From NCBI GenBank assembly GCA_937894585.1, contig CALBGO010000129.1, forward strand, positions 1 to 28,027: a stretch of 28,027 nt of DNA, given 5' to 3'. Below are positions 1 through 6,800 of the stretch, piece by piece. Position 1 is the first letter of the stretch; every line of letters starts with the position of its first letter. Below the pieces are notes generated by a model that worked only from the letters and a program-made list of their open reading frames with translations, was not told the DNA's origin and searched no databases. This DNA comes from an uncultured Eubacterium sp. (GTDB lineage: Bacteria; Bacillota; Clostridia; Peptostreptococcales; Anaerovoracaceae). The position numbers were made by a program, and so were the translations under genes.

Positions 1-20
1 ATTGAATTTTCAAGGTTCAA

Positions 21-126
21 CACACCTAATAGGTGTGGGAAGTCTTAGTAAATAAGATGTGATAGTTACACGGAGTTTTCTTATTTATGGAGTATCCATA
101 AAATTGTCGTTTTGTTCTGAAAACTC
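21..126. other. Cluster of perfect inverted repeats, possible structured RNA or element end
   Basis: The first 212 nt carry no gene. Four stems lie in a row: CACACCT/AGGTGTG (21-27/31-37, 3-nt loop), TCTTA/TAAGA (43-47/53-57), and an outer GAGTTTTC/GAAAACTC stem (73-80/119-126) enclosing TTTATGGA/TCCATAAA (84-91/95-102, 3-nt loop). All pairings are perfect. The cluster is upstream of the PadR promoter, so it is not in that mRNA. No U-tract follows any stem, which argues against a simple terminator. It could be the 3' region of a transcript entering from the left, a small RNA, or the end of a mobile element. I do not recognise the family. Confidence 0.4.
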
Positions 127-212
127 TACATAAAGAATATCGCATCTCATTATATATGTCAATAATATATATATTACTTTTTTGAGTTTTTGTTTTATTC
201 TTATATATCTAA

Positions 213-241
213 TTGACTTCTCTAACCTGTTTTGTTATAAT
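213..241 (+). promoter_or_regulatory. Sigma-A promoter of the PadR operon
   Basis: TTGACT (213-218), 17-nt spacer, TATAAT (236-241). Transcription would begin near 248, giving a leader of about 39 nt to the ATG at 287. This rules out the longer reading frame that opens at 182. Confidence 0.75.
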
Positions 242-286
242 CAATTCAAGAAGGGCATGGGATACAGACACAGGAGGCCGGATTAT

Positions 287-649
287 ATGAATACGCCTAA
301 AAGAGATCCTTTAGAGAATTTCGAGGCACAATTTAAGAAATCAACGCTTCCGCTCATGGTGCTGACTATACTTTCCGAACGGGAAAAAATGTATGCTTAC
401 GAGATTACGAAAGAAGCACTTGAACGCAGCAGCGGAAGATATAAAATGCCTCTGCTTTATACTACGCTCAATAAACTGCAGGAGCAGGGATTTGTAGCAG
501 AAGTCGAAAAAATCATCTCCGATGCAAACAGAGTTCGGATTTATTACTGTATCACAGAAACCGGCAGAAGATATCTGAGCGAACTGAAAACACTGTATAA
601 GGAATTATCCGATACCGTCAGATCCATCGTTTTAGACGAAAAATCATAA
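287..649 (+). CDS. PadR family transcriptional regulator
   Basis: A 120-residue winged-helix regulator of the PadR family. The N-terminal part (about residues 12-100) has the usual PadR order: a helix with LPLMVLTIL, then YAYEI, a recognition region ending in YTTLNKLQEQGFV, and a wing with YYCITETGRRYL. A short C-terminal helix would mediate dimerisation. The start at 287 is chosen because AGGAGG (272-277) lies 9 nt upstream and the promoter ends at 241; the frame is open back to a TTG at 182, but that lies upstream of the promoter. It is the first gene of a three-gene operon with a HAAS-type membrane protein and a secreted protein. In Firmicutes, PadR/HAAS pairs commonly control envelope or stress genes, and PadR proteins usually repress their own operon. 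The inducer is unknown. Confidence 0.9.
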   Translation: MNTPKRDPLENFEAQFKKSTLPLMVLTILSEREKMYAYEITKEALERSSGRYKMPLLYTTLNKLQEQGFVAEVEKIISDANRVRIYYCITETGRRYLSELKTLYKELSDTVRSIVLDEKS

Positions 650-663
650 AGGAGCTGCATCAT

Positions 664-1062
664 ATGGAAATCAGAGAAATTGAAATATATTTAGAGCAGG
701 TAAGAAACTCTATTTTTAATATTATCGATGCAGATGAATTTATCGAGGCACTTCGCCAGCAGCTGTACGATTATGCTTCTGACTATCCCGATTTATCGTT
801 AGAGGCTTTATATCACGAGTTCGGGGATCCCGGCACGGTAGCACAGGAATTCCTTGAAGATAAACCGGATATTCATCCGAAACAAATTGCAAAAGAAAAG
901 AAAAAAAGCAGAATTAAAACAGCTGTTATCATCATATTAGTCGTCATAGTCATTGCAGCCGCGGTGCGCCTTCTTGATTTATATTTTAATACCACACAGA
1001 CGATGGCTACCGATGTAATTGTAATCCACGAAAATGAAGAAGAGAAGGGAGACTCTCAATGA
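664..1062 (+). CDS. HAAS/DUF1700-type single-pass membrane protein
   Basis: A 132-residue protein. Residues 1-70 are helical and acidic, with the FIEALRQQLYDYASDYP and FGDPGTVAQEFL pattern of HAAS/DUF1700-like domains, which usually sit beside PadR regulators. A basic stretch (KEKKKSR, about 80-87) precedes one transmembrane helix (about 88-105), and a short polar, acidic C-terminal tail follows. The start has AAAGGAG 9 nt upstream and lies 14 nt after the PadR gene. The stop overlaps the next ATG (ATGA at 1059-1062), so the genes are translationally coupled. The role is inferred from context: a membrane partner or sensor for the PadR regulator. The assignment to this exact family rests on pattern, not on a search. 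Confidence 0.75.
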   Translation: MEIREIEIYLEQVRNSIFNIIDADEFIEALRQQLYDYASDYPDLSLEALYHEFGDPGTVAQEFLEDKPDIHPKQIAKEKKKSRIKTAVIIILVVIVIAAAVRLLDLYFNTTQTMATDVIVIHENEEEKGDSQ

Positions 1063-1523
1063 GAAAGAAACTAATAATCATGTTATCCGTCATCGCCGTA
1101 TTAATCGCCGCTTCTGTACCTGCCTTTGCAGAAACACAAGTCATTTCAAGAGAAACCGAGCATTACCCGGACGGCTCTTATGCGGTAATCGAAACGGTTG
1201 TTTTCGAAAATACAGCTGTACCCTTTGCTGCAGCTTCGACAAAGTCCGCAAGCAGAACTTACACATTTCATCGTGCTGATGGAAAAGCAGCTTGGGACTT
1301 TACACTAACGGGCACCTTCACTTATAACGGAACTACTGCAAAAGCAACGAAAGCTGCCACCAGTTATAAAGTTTATATTTCCGGCTGGACCTGCACAAAA
1401 AACAGCTCCGTATCAGGCGCTGTTGCAAAAGGAACAGGAAAATTCACTTACAAATCAGGTTCCACTAAAACAGTTTCTCTCGGTCTGAAATGTTCCGCCA
1501 ACGGTACAATTACCGCAGCATAA
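1059..1523 (+). CDS. Small secreted protein, function unknown
   Basis: A 154-residue protein with a clear signal peptide: basic MRKK, a hydrophobic core (residues 5-20) and a signal peptidase I site after PAFA (residue 24). The mature part of about 130 residues is rich in Ser, Thr, Ala and Lys with alternating aromatic residues (TYTFHRADG, WDFTLTGTFTYNG, SYKVYISGWTC), suggesting a compact beta-sandwich. Two Cys (in GWTCTKN and LKCSANG) could form a disulfide. It starts inside the stop of the HAAS gene, with AAGGGAG upstream, and ends the operon. I do not recognise the family. The layout suggests an exported product whose level is set by the PadR/HAAS pair. No clear terminator was found in the 110 nt after it. 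Confidence 0.8.
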   Translation: MRKKLIIMLSVIAVLIAASVPAFAETQVISRETEHYPDGSYAVIETVVFENTAVPFAAASTKSASRTYTFHRADGKAAWDFTLTGTFTYNGTTAKATKAATSYKVYISGWTCTKNSSVSGAVAKGTGKFTYKSGSTKTVSLGLKCSANGTITAA

Positions 1524-1633
1524 ATTCCGATATTAAAATAAACGCAATAAAAAGCTGCAGCTGTTAAAAACCGGAAGTTGTTAGTTGTTGTAAAAGATGA
1601 CAGGTCAATTGTTGAGACAATGCTATTAAAAAA

Positions 1634-2887
1634 TTAGAATTCTAAGCTATCTGCATTCAAAAGGAAATGCTTCATTCCCATAATAACAAATCCTTCATCA
1701 TTTCTCCAAGGTTTCTTACTGCCATTTACAATAACAATTTTTTTGAAGGAATCCGGGATATTACGCAAGGAACTAAACTCCTGAGTTTGTTTTTCTTCTG
1801 AAAGCATATCATAGGCAACCTGAATGTAATATCTCTGGTTACCTTGATTCACCACAAAGTCAACCTCCAGCTGCTTACGGACACGCTTACCTTCCTTGTC
1901 CTTATCGAAGATTTCCACGATACCAACATCAACATTATAACCTCGAATCAGCAGTTCGTTATAAACAATATTTTCCATGATATGAGTCGGTTCCTGCTGT
2001 CTGAAATTCAGACGAGCATTTCTCAGCCCAAGATCAGTAAAATAATATTTCAGATTTGCACCGATATACTTTCGTCCCTTAATATCATAACGGCTTGCCT
2101 TTGAAATCAAAAACGCATCTGTCAAATGGTCAATATGGTTTGAAATAGTTTTATTTGAATAAGTCATCTGACGCTCACTGGCAAAAGTATTAGCAATCTT
2201 TGAAGGATTGGTCGGTGCGCCGATTGAAGATGCAAGCACATCAACCAGAATACCAATCTCATCTACATTCTGAATCTTATTTCTTTCAATAACATCTTTC
2301 AAATAAACATTTGCAAAAATGTTCTTCAGATAGTCTGCTTTCTGCCGTTCGCTATGAAAACCAACAACTTGCGGCAATCCTCCGTAGGTCATGTAGTCAT
2401 CCCAGGCATCATCATAATCACCGTCATAGGCAGAATAAAACTCTGCAAAGGAGAGAGGATAAATTCTAATCTCGTCACCTCTGCCACGGAACTCAGTCAC
2501 AATGTCGCTAGACAGGAACTTGGAGTTACTTCCGGTGACATATACATCGATATTGCTCATGCGGAGCAGACTATTTAGCACTTCCTCAAATCGGGGCATG
2601 AACTGTACTTCATCTAAAAAAAGATAATACTTCCCATCGTCCTTCATAGCATCTTTGATGTACTTGAAACACACCTTGGGATTTCTTAATTCCTCGTTCT
2701 CAATACCGTCTAATGCAATCTCGATAATATGATCAGCACAAACACCCTTTTCCAGTAAGTATCTCTTAAAGATGGTAAACAGCAAAAATGATTTACCACA
2801 TCTACGAATACCGGTAATCACCTTTATCATTCCGTTATCTTTTCGCTCAACCAGCTGCTGTAAGTAAGCGTCTCGTTTAATTTCCAT
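1634..2887 (-). CDS. AAA ATPase with DUF4143-type C-terminal domain
   Basis: A 417-residue protein of the widespread AAA_14/DUF4143 group. Walker A is GIRRCGKS (residues 26-33) and Walker B is LFLDEVQ (89-95); a sensor-like VTGSNS follows at 118-123 and an Arg-rich EFRGRGDEIRIYPLSF segment at 132-147. The second half matches the DUF4143 layout: winged-helix-like region, then a nuclease-like fold with EVDFVVNQG and YYIQV. The start at 2887 is preferred over the in-frame start at 2920 because AAGGAG lies 7 nt upstream. Proteins of this group are common in anaerobes and their function is poorly known; many behave as mobile or accessory genes. The gene stands alone with its own promoter and no terminator that I can see. 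Confidence 0.88.
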   Translation of the reverse strand: MEIKRDAYLQQLVERKDNGMIKVITGIRRCGKSFLLFTIFKRYLLEKGVCADHIIEIALDGIENEELRNPKVCFKYIKDAMKDDGKYYLFLDEVQFMPRFEEVLNSLLRMSNIDVYVTGSNSKFLSSDIVTEFRGRGDEIRIYPLSFAEFYSAYDGDYDDAWDDYMTYGGLPQVVGFHSERQKADYLKNIFANVYLKDVIERNKIQNVDEIGILVDVLASSIGAPTNPSKIANTFASERQMTYSNKTISNHIDHLTDAFLISKASRYDIKGRKYIGANLKYYFTDLGLRNARLNFRQQEPTHIMENIVYNELLIRGYNVDVGIVEIFDKDKEGKRVRKQLEVDFVVNQGNQRYYIQVAYDMLSEEKQTQEFSSLRNIPDSFKKIVIVNGSKKPWRNDEGFVIMGMKHFLLNADSLEF

Positions 2888-2906
2888 CGGATAGCTCCTT
2901 GTTTTC

Positions 2907-2918
2907 GTGCAATTGCAC
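2907..2918. promoter_or_regulatory. Perfect 12-bp palindrome, possible operator
   Basis: GTGCAATTGCAC lies between the -10 box and the ribosome site of the ATPase gene, where a repressor dimer would block transcription. No regulator gene is adjacent, so the binding protein is unknown. Confidence 0.4.
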
Positions 2919-2934
2919 ATTTTTTAGTAATGAT

Positions 2935-2963
2935 ATTCTATCAAAAAACATATTGCATTTCAA
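2935..2963 (-). promoter_or_regulatory. Promoter of the AAA ATPase gene
   Basis: On the minus strand TTGAAA (2958-2963), 17-nt spacer, TAGAAT (2935-2940). The start codon is about 40 nt downstream of the expected start point. Confidence 0.6.
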
Positions 2964-2966
2964 TAT

Positions 2967-3015
2967 TCATTTCTATTTTATGTATACCTACAATTTCTAT
3001 TTTATATGCACCTGC
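2967..3015. repeat. Two imperfect 23-24 bp direct repeats upstream of the ATPase promoter
   Basis: On the minus strand the block ATAAAATAGAAAT occurs twice, each time preceded by a GGTGCAT or GGTATAC-like segment. The copies lie just upstream of the -35 box (2958-2963) and could be regulator sites or the product of slippage. The wider gap 2888-3340 holds these repeats, the ATPase promoter and palindrome, and the orphan fragment at 3088-3255; the rest is AT-rich with nothing recognisable. Confidence 0.4.
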
Positions 3016-3087
3016 ATATTTTTATGTAATGTGTTTTGATATTGAGGCTATGCAAGTTTATACTTAGTTCTACAAGCCGGGAGTTGT

Positions 3088-3255
3088 TTATTTCTTCTTT
3101 TTTGTTTTCGTAGCAGGAAGTTCATCATACATCGCACGAAACAAGCCTGTCAGAAACTCCTTATCATCAATTTCATCCACCGCCAGCATCGCTTTTGCCC
3201 CCTCATAAGGCAGCTCATACCGGGCTGCCGTCATATAACGAATGGCGGATTTCAC
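3088..3255 (-). pseudogene. Orphan short coding fragment (probable gene remnant)
   Basis: A 55-codon open frame with strongly protein-like composition: amphipathic helical blocks such as IRYMTAARYELPYEGAK and FLTGLFRAMYDELP, then a Lys/Thr-rich end. The only in-frame starts are a GTG at 3255 and an internal ATG, neither with a ribosome site, and a stop codon interrupts the frame 24 nt upstream of the GTG. It is therefore more likely the C-terminal remnant of a longer protein than a working gene. I do not recognise the family. It sits immediately upstream of the ATPase gene's control region, consistent with insertion or decay in an accessory segment. Confidence 0.45.
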
Positions 3256-3340
3256 CGGTTTATCAAGTATATTTTTCTTAACAACTCAATTCACAATGAC
3301 ATACAATCCGCCCATAAATCAGGCATTTATAATTCATCCG

Positions 3341-3595
3341 TTAATAATATGTAATGCGCTTGCCGCACTTTCTGCAGTATGTATATTTTTTCCCCGGCAA
3401 AAATATCGGTACTCCAAGCTTTCTGCAGTAGGGACATGCGCTAAGTTCTGCCGAACAAAATAATATAAATATCAGCAAAATTATTTTTACGCACCCCACA
3501 GCGACATTTCCCCAATTCCTCTCAATAAAAAGCCACATCACCAGACAAACTATTGCTGCAATCGCAAATAAAATACCCTTTTTTCGACTTTTCAT
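3341..3595 (-). CDS. Small membrane protein with C-terminal zinc ribbon
   Basis: An 84-residue protein with a basic start (MKSRKKG), two hydrophobic helices (about residues 8-24 and 31-49) and a C-terminal zinc-ribbon with paired cysteines CPYC (54-57) and CRKC (74-77). The topology would place both termini on the same side, probably the cytoplasm. A ribosome site (AAAGGGG) lies about 10 nt before the ATG. It is the second gene of a likely operon, 66 nt after the 400-residue membrane protein. The function is unknown; such ribbon-plus-membrane proteins are frequent in Clostridia and are usually left uncharacterised. Confidence 0.75.
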   Translation of the reverse strand: MKSRKKGILFAIAAIVCLVMWLFIERNWGNVAVGCVKIILLIFILFCSAELSACPYCRKLGVPIFLPGKKYTYCRKCGKRITYY

Positions 3596-3661
3596 CAGCT
3601 TTATTCCCCTTTCCCATTATACTGTGCAGCAGAAAAACAACCATCGCGAAAACCCGAATCA

Positions 3662-4864
3662 TCAGTCATGTATCGTGCTGTACTCTAACCCTAACACGCT
3701 TCTTCTGAAGCAGATTCTCTTCTGATCTCCTACGGATGTTTCTTCATATTCACTTCCTGTTACTGTGTATATTTTCTTTTCTCCGTTACAAATCACATAT
3801 AGCTCTCTGTCTCTGGTTTTGCCTCCGCTGATATGTTTATCTGTGACAACCGCATCTTCGTGTGTTGTGCCGTCAAAAGTCAGTAAGAAGTTCACCGGAA
3901 ATGTAATGGTGAATGCAATGATAAACGCAGCAAAAACGACCGAAAGCTTACGGGCAAATCTTTGCGTCACATCAGCGCGGGAGGATTTTATGATAAACGG
4001 TACGGCAAGCACCACTGTAATCAGGGCTGTAATTTTCATAAAGCTTCCAAAATCATAATTGAAAAGCTTTCCAAGATTCAAAGACAGCAGCAGTGCGATT
4101 GCGGCGCCCATAAACGGCAGCTGATAGGCCTGCGCCTGCCCCTTTTTCGTCGTCACTTCTATATAAATATACGGATAGTATTTGACATATACGGCATAGG
4201 TGCCTAAGAGAACGGCTATCAATATCATCACCATTTCTTTGCCGCCTATCAAAAAGGCTGCGGCATCAGCAAATATAAAAATCCATCCCAGCGCTTTCAG
4301 AATCTGCTTTGTTTTCTTAATTTCCCCTTTTTTCTTTGATTTTGACATTGTCTTAACAGTCTCTTCCTCATTATAGAGAGACTTATAATAATTTCGTTCG
4401 ATCCAGTTCAGAGCGCCCGCATACTTTGATACATCTTTACGCTGCTCTGCCAGTTCGCCAAAATCAATCGTCTCTATACCGTTCTTTTCAAGGGCGGCAT
4501 AGAGCACTTCATAATTAACCAGCATGATATCCAAAGTAGTGATTCTGTTATACTGCTTATCGATGATTGCCATTTGTGTTCTGTTGTTTAAGGGAATGAC
4601 TAAAATGCAGCGAATATCCCTATATTTAATATGCTGTGTTTTCTTTATCAGATAGCGGAACTCCAATTCCTCTTCATTGACAATGATGATCTGCTTCTTA
4701 TATGCCAGAATCAAAGCTGCTCCTAAAATTACAAAAAGCATAAAACAAATTGCAGCGCCAATATTTCCTGTAATAAGCATTGCAAGTACTATCAATGAAA
4801 ATAATGCAGCTGTTATCACGCCTATCATTTTTGTCAATTTGCTGAGTCTGATTACATTGTCCAT
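3662..4864 (-). CDS. Multi-pass membrane protein, function unknown
   Basis: A 400-residue integral membrane protein. Two helices near the N-terminus (about 13-31 and 33-52) lead into a soluble region (about 55-125) with a beta-rich pattern including YRDIRCILVIPLNN, similar in layout to bacterial PH-like domains. A charged linker (to about 185) is followed by about five more helices (188-207, 210-228, 250-268, 275-293, 306-327). The C-terminus (about 335-400) is soluble and beta-rich. The ATG at 4864 has AAAGGGG about 10 nt upstream. Upstream lie a TATAAT-like -10 and a perfect dyad (4931-4959), a possible operator for the adjacent XRE regulator. No catalytic motif is visible. Confidence 0.8.
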   Translation of the reverse strand: MDNVIRLSKLTKMIGVITAALFSLIVLAMLITGNIGAAICFMLFVILGAALILAYKKQIIIVNEEELEFRYLIKKTQHIKYRDIRCILVIPLNNRTQMAIIDKQYNRITTLDIMLVNYEVLYAALEKNGIETIDFGELAEQRKDVSKYAGALNWIERNYYKSLYNEEETVKTMSKSKKKGEIKKTKQILKALGWIFIFADAAAFLIGGKEMVMILIAVLLGTYAVYVKYYPYIYIEVTTKKGQAQAYQLPFMGAAIALLLSLNLGKLFNYDFGSFMKITALITVVLAVPFIIKSSRADVTQRFARKLSVVFAAFIIAFTITFPVNFLLTFDGTTHEDAVVTDKHISGGKTRDRELYVICNGEKKIYTVTGSEYEETSVGDQKRICFRRSVLGLEYSTIHD

Positions 4865-4930
4865 AAACCGTTACCCCTTTATCAAGTTAATTTATATTGT
4901 CACCTGCTGAACAAGGACACTTTTTGTTTT

Positions 4931-4959
4931 ACAATGTCATTAAGTTAAGATGACATTGT
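4931..4959. promoter_or_regulatory. Perfect 10-bp dyad, candidate XRE operator A
   Basis: ACAATGTCAT (4931-4940) and ATGACATTGT (4950-4959) are exact reverse complements around a 9-nt centre. On the minus strand the dyad falls just after a TATAAT-like -10 (about 4964-4970) and before the 400-residue membrane gene, so a bound protein would block transcription. A T-run follows only on the plus strand, where no gene ends, so a terminator role is unlikely. Confidence 0.5.
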
Positions 4960-5022
4960 TTTTATAATTATACTTCTTTTTTATCCATCTGAATAGATCA
5001 AAATCACCAAAAGCAAACGCAT

Positions 5023-5226
5023 TTACACAGGCCGGAACAGCTCGTCCACCGTCACATGCAGCTCTTTTGCAAGGCTGAATGCCAATGTCAGCGTCGGATC
5101 ATACTTATTATTTTCTATAGCATTTACCGTCTGTCTGGAAACACCGCATCGTTTTGCCAGCTCCTCCTGCGATAACCCCAATTCCTTTCGCTTTGTCCTG
5201 ATTATATTTTCCACATCAGCCACCAT
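5023..5226 (-). CDS. XRE/Cro-type transcriptional regulator
   Basis: A 67-residue single-domain helix-turn-helix protein. Residues 8-62 match the XRE fold closely: IRTKRKELGLSQEELAKRCG, VSRQTVNAIENNKYDPTL and LAFSLAKELHVTVDELF. There is no sensor domain. It belongs to the short YgzD-like type normally encoded beside a small membrane protein. The start overlaps the end of the upstream membrane gene by 11 nt, implying coupled translation. Two dyads with the half-site AATGTCA, one over this operon's promoter (5555-5594) and one upstream of the next operon (4931-4959), are the likely binding sites. It would thus be autoregulatory and control the membrane proteins at 3341-4864; this is inference from layout. 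Confidence 0.92.
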   Translation of the reverse strand: MVADVENIIRTKRKELGLSQEELAKRCGVSRQTVNAIENNKYDPTLTLAFSLAKELHVTVDELFRPV

Positions 5227-5506
5227 GCTTTCTCTTATAATATAGGAGAGCTATAAAATATATAATCGCAGCAACTTCCAGCTGGACCAATGAATTCAAC
5301 ATCAGTTTCTCGGCCATCGCAAACTGCCTGATTACCGTTAAAACATTTGCACCGACTAATCCGAGCAGTGTAAACGAACCGGCTTTCCATACGATAATCT
5401 GACTGCGTTCATCTCCCGGTTTCAAAAGTGATATCAGCATAAAAATATCCAGGACAGCAAATATCAGCAGCATAACTCCTAAAAAAATAACAGCCCCAAT
5501 CGACAT
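5216..5506 (-). CDS. Three-helix small membrane protein paired with XRE regulator
   Basis: A 96-residue protein with three predicted transmembrane helices (about residues 4-26, 39-58 and 73-91) and a basic end (YYKRKHGG). A strong ribosome site (AAGGAGG) lies 8-9 nt before the ATG. It is the first gene of a two-gene operon with the XRE regulator, whose start it overlaps. This pairing is very common in Firmicutes; the membrane protein may transmit an envelope signal to, or sequester, the regulator, but the function of the family is not established. Confidence 0.8.
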   Translation of the reverse strand: MSIGAVIFLGVMLLIFAVLDIFMLISLLKPGDERSQIIVWKAGSFTLLGLVGANVLTVIRQFAMAEKLMLNSLVQLEVAAIIYFIALLYYKRKHGG

Positions 5507-5554
5507 AGTTCTTCGCCTCCTTCTACATATCGACCGATTTTATATCAAATACAT

Positions 5555-5594
5555 TTGACATTTTCATCATATCAGGCCGTCTTCAAAATGTCAA
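5555..5594 (-). promoter_or_regulatory. Strong promoter with overlapping dyad, candidate XRE operator B
   Basis: On the minus strand TTGACA (5589-5594), 17-nt spacer, TATGAT (5566-5571) precede the membrane/XRE operon. Exact inverted repeats TTGACATTTT (5555-5564) and AAAATGTCAA (5585-5594) bracket it: one arm covers the -35 and the other lies just after the -10. That placement fits autorepression by the XRE protein. Confidence 0.7.
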
Positions 5595-5704
5595 TAGTTT
5601 TTTACATTTAAAGACATCCGGATGGAGTATACTGCGACAAAGCTCTCATCGTTACCGCCAAGTTGTAGAGATCCGGTTTCTTCGAGAATTTTCCCGATAA
5701 CTTC
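5592..5704 (-). pseudogene. Possible degraded C-terminal coding fragment
   Basis: On the minus strand one frame reads a protein-like stretch (GKILEETGSLQLGGNDES then FVAVYSIRMSLNVKNY) ending at a TGA that overlaps the -35 box of the next operon. No ATG, GTG or TTG opens this frame before an upstream TAA. An overlapping frame beginning with an ATG gives a less convincing 31-residue peptide with no ribosome site. The best reading is a decayed gene end; I do not recognise it. The gap 5507-5834 otherwise holds the XRE promoter and the terminator at 5754-5790. Confidence 0.3.
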
Positions 5705-5753
5705 ATTTTTTTATTATACTTTTTTTATCAATACGGACAGCCGAAAATTTAAA

Positions 5754-5790
5754 AGGAAAAAGACGCAGCCTTTCGCCCGGGCTGCGCCTT
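5754..5790 (-). terminator. Rho-independent terminator of lytic transglycosylase gene
   Basis: Minus-strand stem CGCAGCC/GGCTGCG (5780-5786 with 5764-5770, 9-nt loop), followed by TTTTTCCTTTT. It lies about 45 nt after the stop of the gene ending at 5835. Confidence 0.85.
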
Positions 5791-5834
5791 TCGTATTTTA
5801 AATACTATGCGCCACACATGAGTATCTAAAATCA

Positions 5835-6593
5835 TTAAATATAATTATTCCTCTTCAGATATTTTGTAATATCCTTTCTGGTTCTCAGAAGTTTTTTTGC
5901 AATCGATTTGGAATAGTTTCCGCTCATTACAGTGCCTTCGCCATATGCATATGCAGAAAGCGCCTTGGTGTAGGTCTTGAACTTATTTTTCATAGCTCTG
6001 AGATATCTTGCGCCTACTTCTATGCTGACCTCCGCCTTGTAAAGACTGGATGGTTTATATCCATATTTTCTGGCAAGCGCATCGCTGGTCTGCATCAGTC
6101 CTTTATAACCGTAAGGGCTCTTTGCGTTGGTATAGAAAGTGCTTTCATTCTTTGCAATTGCCATCAGTACTTTTGGATCCAGATTATACTTTTTCCCCTT
6201 AGCGATGAAGTAACCTGCCATCTTCAGGGATTTGCTTTTTTTTACATTCGGGTTCGTTTTTCTGATATATGCAGCAAGACCTTTCTTGTACTTCTCGTCG
6301 GCCTTTTTCTTTTCCTGCGCTTTCACCTTTACCGCAGACTGTTTGTCTTCAGCTTCTGTATCTGCAGTTTCTTTATCTTCTGCTTCCTGTGAAGTTTCTG
6401 CCTTTTCTATCTCCGCAGCATCTTCACCCTTTGCCGTGTTCATTTCATCGACAGGCTGTTCCGCTGTCTTCGCTTCTGTAGTGGTACCCTGTTCTGTATT
6501 CGCTGCAGCAGGCTGCTCCGCTGCGTAAATGGAAATTGTTGAACCAGCGATTAGGGTTAATGTCAGTAAAACTGTGATTAGCTTCTTCGCCAT
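5835..6593 (-). CDS. Secreted lytic transglycosylase (SLT domain), copy 1
   Basis: A 252-residue secreted peptidoglycan lytic transglycosylase. Residues 1-25 are a signal peptide (AKK start, hydrophobic core, likely cleavage after YAA). Residues 30-105 form an acidic Glu/Ala/Thr/Lys linker, probably crossing the wall. The SLT/lysozyme-like domain spans about 120-235: the catalytic Glu is residue 150 in AIAKNES, GLMQ is at 165-168, and AYAYGEG replaces the more usual AYNAGPG. It would cleave between MurNAc and GlcNAc to give 1,6-anhydroMurNAc. The start at 6593 has AGGAG 9 nt upstream; an in-frame start at 6662 is rejected because it would place residues before the signal peptide. It is a paralogue of the next gene upstream and shares its promoter box. 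Confidence 0.92.
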   Translation of the reverse strand: MAKKLITVLLTLTLIAGSTISIYAAEQPAAANTEQGTTTEAKTAEQPVDEMNTAKGEDAAEIEKAETSQEAEDKETADTEAEDKQSAVKVKAQEKKKADEKYKKGLAAYIRKTNPNVKKSKSLKMAGYFIAKGKKYNLDPKVLMAIAKNESTFYTNAKSPYGYKGLMQTSDALARKYGYKPSSLYKAEVSIEVGARYLRAMKNKFKTYTKALSAYAYGEGTVMSGNYSKSIAKKLLRTRKDITKYLKRNNYI

Positions 6594-6651
6594 TTCTTCT
6601 TTCTCCTCTGCTTTCTGTTTTGATACGGGGAACCGCCCCGCTACTTTTATT

Positions 6652-6680
6652 ATTATAAACAATAGCAGGCGTAAATTCTT
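6652..6680 (-). promoter_or_regulatory. Activator-dependent-looking promoter of transglycosylase copy 1
   Basis: On the minus strand the -10 is TATAAT (6652-6657). The region 17 nt further (6675-6680) is AAGAAT, a poor -35, and lies inside the palindrome TTCTTAAGAA (6676-6685). A poor -35 with a direct repeat upstream suits activation by a response regulator. Confidence 0.5.
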
Positions 6681-6694
6681 AAGAATTCTTCATT

Positions 6695-6712
6695 TTTCAC
6701 AAGCTTTTCACA
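6695..6712 (-). promoter_or_regulatory. 11-bp-spaced direct repeat, candidate response-regulator box
   Basis: On the minus strand TGTGAAA-N4-TGTGAAA, period 11 bp, 37 nt upstream of the -10 box. The same box occurs before the paralogous gene (7664-7681). It resembles the spacing of WalR, PhoP and other OmpR-family sites. Confidence 0.55.
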
Positions 6713-6800
6713 GTGTTTTTTATTTTTTTGTATTATATACACTATTTTATTATATATTTTTTGTTCTAAAATCAAAATAGTATGCAATTCACCATCGTAT

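Noticed and set aside
182..286. Extended N-terminus for the PadR protein from a TTG at 182
   Set aside because: A near-consensus promoter lies inside it (213-241) and AGGAGG directs the ATG at 287.
1540..1580. AGCTGCAGCT palindrome as terminator of the PadR operon
   Set aside because: The stem is short with no loop room and no T-tract follows.
4931..4959. Dyad as terminator of the XRE operon
   Set aside because: The minus strand has no U-tract after the stem (GTAAAACAAAAA follows), and the position fits an operator better.
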